A stretch of DNA of 6,989 nucleotides, taken from positions 1-6,989 of the forward strand of contig DAOTZU010000019.1 in NCBI GenBank assembly GCA_034433995.1. The letters run 5' to 3'. Below, piece after piece: positions 5,163 through 6,989 of this stretch (position 1 is the stretch's first letter; every line of letters starts with the position of its first letter). Position numbers and translations under genes: made by a program. The stretch is from DAOTZU01 sp034433995 (GTDB taxonomy: Bacteria > Chloroflexota > Anaerolineae > UBA1429). The notes beneath the pieces are model-generated. The model did no database searches. It worked only from the letters and a program-made list of their open reading frames with translations, and was not told the origin of the DNA.

Positions 5163-5987
5163 CCAGATCTTGTCCAGCGACTTGGCCGTGGCGGCCACCG
5201 CCTCCTCCGGCGCAAGCTCCTTGAGCCAGGCGCAGAACGGCTCCACCACGATGGGGCCGCTGTAGGCCATGCGGTCCAGGGCGCGCATGAAGGTGGCGAT
5301 GTCAATCACGCCGGTCTCGCCGGGCATAGCTCGTGCCGAGTCTATTTGTTGTTCGCGGGGGATGCCGGCTGGCGCGTCGTTGACGTGCACCGCCACGACG
5401 AGGTCATCGGAAAGCTGGGCCAAATCCTCCGCCGTGCCGCCGGAGGTGTACCAATGCCAGCAATCCAGGAGGACGCCCAGGTTCTTTGCGCCCACGGCCC
5501 GGATGAGCTCCAAGAGGCCGGCCAAGTCGTGGATAAAGGGGTAGGGCTTGCCGGCGCGAGAGGTCTCGGGCCCCACGAACTCTAGCCCATAACGCAGGCC
5601 ATAGCGGGCCAAAACCTCACAGATGCGCGCCGTGCGCTCTCGCAATTGGGCAAAATGGGCCTGGTAGGGCAAGGTCTCATGCCAAGGCATGAGCCATGTG
5701 GTCAGGCGCGTGCAACCCAGGTCGGCCATCATCTGGCAGAAGGCGGGGAGTTCGGCCAGGTCACGCTCAAAGGTGGCCTCATCTTGGCGAAAGTTGACCG
5801 GGATCCAGCTCAAGGCCGGCACGAGATGATGGTCCCGGAGCAGGCGCCGCACCTCATCCAGCCCCAGCTCCTTGAGCTCGCCCATGCCGAGGCCGATGCC
5901 TTGAAAACCGTACTTTTCGGCGAGTCTTGCGGCCTCAGCGAAGGGTACCTTGAGGCCGATGGCGCCGGGAACCAGTGCACGATACAT
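5145..5987 (-). CDS. Sugar phosphate isomerase/epimerase (xylose isomerase-like TIM barrel), second copy
   Basis: This 280-residue protein is a second, divergent member of the xylose-isomerase-like TIM-barrel family. Putative metal and catalytic residues are Glu136 (GLEFVGPE), Asp175 and His178 (LLDCWHWY), His201 and Asp204 (VAVHVNDAP), and Glu249 (VVEPF). The positions nearly match those of the isomerase at 319-1170, though the surrounding sequence differs: the GWWRFVLPG stretch is absent and MPGETGVIDIATFM (221-234) takes its place. It probably acts on a sugar or inositol-type substrate in the cytoplasm. AGGAGG 7 nt upstream strongly supports the ATG at 5987. It is the last gene of a minus-strand run, 78 nt after the small membrane protein. 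That gap holds alternating GGCT/AGCC segments but no clear promoter. Confidence 0.9.
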   Translation of the reverse strand: MYRALVPGAIGLKVPFAEAARLAEKYGFQGIGLGMGELKELGLDEVRRLLRDHHLVPALSWIPVNFRQDEATFERDLAELPAFCQMMADLGCTRLTTWLMPWHETLPYQAHFAQLRERTARICEVLARYGLRYGLEFVGPETSRAGKPYPFIHDLAGLLELIRAVGAKNLGVLLDCWHWYTSGGTAEDLAQLSDDLVVAVHVNDAPAGIPREQQIDSARAMPGETGVIDIATFMRALDRMAYSGPIVVEPFCAWLKELAPEEAVAATAKSLDKIWALAGL

Positions 5988-6011
5988 GTGGACCTCCTCG
6001 AGAGAGCGATG

Positions 6012-6036
6012 GGCTTACAGCCTTCGGCTATCAGCC
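6012..6036 (-). other. Alternating GGCT/AGCC segments in the isomerase leader
   Basis: On the minus strand the order is GGCT-gat-AGCC-gaa-GGCT-gta-AGCC (6036 to 6012). The segments can form two tandem 4-bp hairpins (1:2 and 3:4) or one central hairpin (2:3), an attenuator-like choice in miniature. The stems are short, and the function is speculative. Confidence 0.25.
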
Positions 6037-6065
6037 GGGAAGAGAGTGAAAACTTCTGGGTTTAC

Positions 6066-6257
6066 TCAGAAAATGGTGCGCAGTGCCAGCACCGCGAGCA
6101 CCAGCAACACCACCAGGGCCAGGCCCAAGAGCCAGCACCCCCAGCGCATCCCCCAGAAAATCGGCGGCCGTGGCCCCCAACGCGGCGGGCGCCAACCCCA
6201 GAACGGGCGCATGCCCGGCCGCCAATGGGGGCGGAAAAACGGACGGAAGCGGAACAT
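6066..6257 (-). CDS. Small Arg/Trp/Pro-rich single-span membrane protein, unknown function
   Basis: The product has 63 residues. Residues 1-40 are extremely rich in Arg (9), Pro (9) and aromatic residues, arranged as loose repeats such as FRPFFRPHWRPGMRPFW and WRPPRWGPRPP. Residues 41-59 are a hydrophobic span (CWLLGLALVVLLVLAVLAL), followed by RTIF. The charge pattern predicts the arginine-rich part inside the cell and a very short tail outside. AAAGGAGG 5 nt before the ATG is among the best Shine-Dalgarno sites in the window and argues that it is translated. The skewed composition could otherwise raise doubt, and shadow frames are open here too. I do not recognise a named family. It lies between a sugar nucleotidyltransferase and a sugar isomerase on the same strand, with the MITE-like element upstream. 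Confidence 0.65.
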   Translation of the reverse strand: MFRFRPFFRPHWRPGMRPFWGWRPPRWGPRPPIFWGMRWGCWLLGLALVVLLVLAVLALRTIF

Positions 6258-6275
6258 GGTGTCCTCCTTTCCGGG

Positions 6276-6283
6276 CTAGAGGT
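6276..6283. repeat. Target-site duplication, copy 1 (CTAGAGGT)
   Basis: This 8-bp direct repeat abuts the left terminal inverted repeat of the 135-bp element. The identical copy lies at 6419-6426. Confidence 0.8.
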
Positions 6284-6418
6284 GAGGGTGTCGAGAAATG
6301 CCCCCGTCGGTTAGAAACCGACGTCTGGGGATGGTAAGCCCGCGGCGCGGGCTTGCAGAGCCGTCGGATTCCATCCGACGGCGGGCAAGGCCTCTATGCG
6401 CCTTTTTTCAACACCCTC
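6284..6418. mobile_element. MITE-like non-autonomous transposable element, 135 bp
   Basis: The unit starts GAGGGTGT (6284-6291) and ends ACACCCTC (6411-6418), a perfect 8-bp inverted repeat. The match continues imperfectly to about 17 bp (14 of 17: left end GAGGGTGTCGAGAAATG, right end read inward GAGGGTGTTGAAAAAAG). It is flanked exactly by the 8-bp direct repeat CTAGAGGT, as expected of a DDE-transposase insertion. It carries no gene, only three tandem hairpins, so it would need a transposase supplied in trans. Several IS families make 8-bp duplications; I cannot assign one from the termini. It lies between the nucleotidyltransferase and the small membrane protein. The right-hand duplication contains the nucleotidyltransferase stop codon, so that protein is unchanged. 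Confidence 0.8.
6305..6382. repeat. Three tandem hairpins with 3-nt loops inside the MITE-like element
   Basis: Hairpin 1 is CGTCGGTT-AGA-AACCGACG (6305-6323), hairpin 2 is AAGCCCGC-GGC-GCGGGCTT (6336-6354) and hairpin 3 is a perfect 10-bp stem, GCCGTCGGAT with ATCCGACGGC around TCC (6360-6382). Hairpins 1 and 3 share the arms CCGTCGG and CCGACG, so the outer arms can also pair with each other (6304-6310 with 6375-6381) and enclose hairpin 2. None is followed by a T-run on the minus strand, so they are not intrinsic terminators of the nucleotidyltransferase transcript. AAGGC/GCCTT (6387-6391 and 6400-6404), followed by Ts, could be a weak plus-strand stop. Confidence 0.85.
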
Positions 6419-6426
6419 CTAGAGGT
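6419..6426. repeat. Target-site duplication, copy 2 (CTAGAGGT)
   Basis: This is the right-hand copy of the 8-bp direct repeat. On the minus strand it reads ACCTCTAG, the last two codon ends and the TAG stop of the nucleotidyltransferase gene, which locates the insertion at the stop codon. Confidence 0.8.
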
Positions 6427-6989
6427 AGGCCTTGAAATCCTCGCAGGCGATGCCCGTCACTTTTTGCGCCCAGTAGGCGTTGGCGCGGAAGAGGCTCTCA
6501 AAGGTGCCGGCATCGGACCAAAAACCCTCCAGTTTGGCCCAACGCAAGGTTCCCGCGGCGATGTACATATTGTTCACGTCGGTGATCTCGAGTTCGCCCC
6601 GCCCGGAAGGTTTGGTGCGCCGGATATAGTCGAACACGTGGTGATCATACAGATACAACCCCGTCACCGCGTATTGGCTCTTGGGTTTGGCGGGCTTTTC
6701 CTCGATGGCGATGATGCGGCTGGGATCATCCGGGGCGAACACCGGCACGCCAAAGCGCTCCGGATCGGGCACCTGGCGCAAAAAGACCAGCGCTCCCCCG
6801 GTGAACTCTTGCACTGCCTTGGAGATATCGGCGTCGGTGGTGTTATCGCCCAAGATGACGGCGATGGGACCGCCATCGGCGAAATCCTCACACAGGCTCA
6901 GGGCCTGGGCAATGCCCCCCTCGTTCTCCTGATAGGCGTATTCCAGGTGTTTGAGCCCCAATTCCTTGCCGTTTTTGAGGACACGGATA
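6419..6989 (-). CDS. RmlA-like sugar-1-phosphate nucleotidyltransferase, C-terminal 189 residues (5' end outside window)
   Basis: The frame is open to the window edge; the TTG at 6961 is internal, because the conserved sequence continues upstream of it (IRVLKNGKELGLKHLEYAYQ). Counting from the first visible residue, family motifs are GGIAQAL (24-30), LGDN (46-49, metal-binding Asp48), FLRQVPDPERFGVPVF (69-84), IEEKP (95-99), YAVTGLYLYD (106-115), GRGELEITDVNN (129-140) and GFWSDAGTFESL (155-166, second metal Asp159). It matches the short glucose-1-phosphate thymidylyltransferase type, which joins a sugar-1-phosphate to an NTP to make dTDP-glucose or a similar activated sugar for surface polysaccharides. 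The N-terminal GGxGTR nucleotide loop is not in view. Before the element inserted, the small membrane protein ATG would have been 18 nt after the stop. Confidence 0.9.
   Translation of the reverse strand, partial: IRVLKNGKELGLKHLEYAYQENEGGIAQALSLCEDFADGGPIAVILGDNTTDADISKAVQEFTGGALVFLRQVPDPERFGVPVFAPDDPSRIIAIEEKPAKPKSQYAVTGLYLYDHHVFDYIRRTKPSGRGELEITDVNNMYIAAGTLRWAKLEGFWSDAGTFESLFRANAYWAQKVTGIACEDFKAYL

Noticed and set aside
6305..6382. CRISPR array or integron attC site
   Set aside because: The repeats are three different hairpins without regular spacers, and the terminal inverted repeats plus target duplication explain the unit as a transposable element.

Overview
This 7 kb window is GC-rich, tightly packed bacterial DNA. 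Several promoters closely match the sigma-70 consensus, Shine-Dalgarno sites are clear, and there are two single tRNA genes. The gene set (tungsten/molybdenum aldehyde:ferredoxin oxidoreductase, a lone RRM protein, long-form L25, two TIM-barrel sugar isomerases, a GT4 glycosyltransferase) and the style of the proteins suggest an anaerobic, possibly thermophilic member of Chloroflexota (Anaerolineae-like). That placement is inferred from gene style; no marker gene proves it.

Layout. (1) 1-315: 3' end of an aldehyde:ferredoxin oxidoreductase gene with a perfect terminator. (2) 319-1293: a minus-strand sugar isomerase/epimerase whose promoter lies back-to-back with a plus-strand promoter. (3) 1265-1828: an RRM RNA-binding protein behind a long leader of about 235 nt that has hairpins and a tract complementary to its own Shine-Dalgarno. 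(4) 1845-2912: minus-strand ribosomal protein bL25 (terminator, promoter, leader with a possible 14-codon micro-ORF) and, upstream of it, tRNA-Ser(GGA) with its own promoter. (5) 2931-4539: a GT4 glycosyltransferase translationally coupled to a YkvA/DUF1232 membrane protein. (6) 4541-4713: a complete tRNA-Gly(CCC) unit with promoter and terminator. (7) 4762-5136: a VOC/glyoxalase-fold protein, convergent with the next cluster. (8) 5145-6989: a minus-strand cluster of an RmlA-like sugar nucleotidyltransferase (5' end outside the window), a 63-residue Arg/Trp/Pro-rich single-span membrane protein and a second TIM-barrel sugar isomerase.

The most notable feature is at 6276-6426. An 8-bp direct repeat (CTAGAGGT) flanks a 135-bp unit that begins and ends with imperfect inverted repeats (GAGGGTGT...ACACCCTC) and contains three tandem hairpins with 3-nt loops. 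This is the structure of a MITE-like non-autonomous transposon with its target-site duplication. It sits exactly at the stop codon of the nucleotidyltransferase gene. Removing the element and one repeat copy leaves the small membrane protein gene 18 nt downstream, its Shine-Dalgarno directly after the stop codon, so the insertion appears to have split a tight operon.

Several genes fit sugar and envelope metabolism (nucleotidyltransferase, glycosyltransferase, two isomerases), but the window does not show that they form one pathway.
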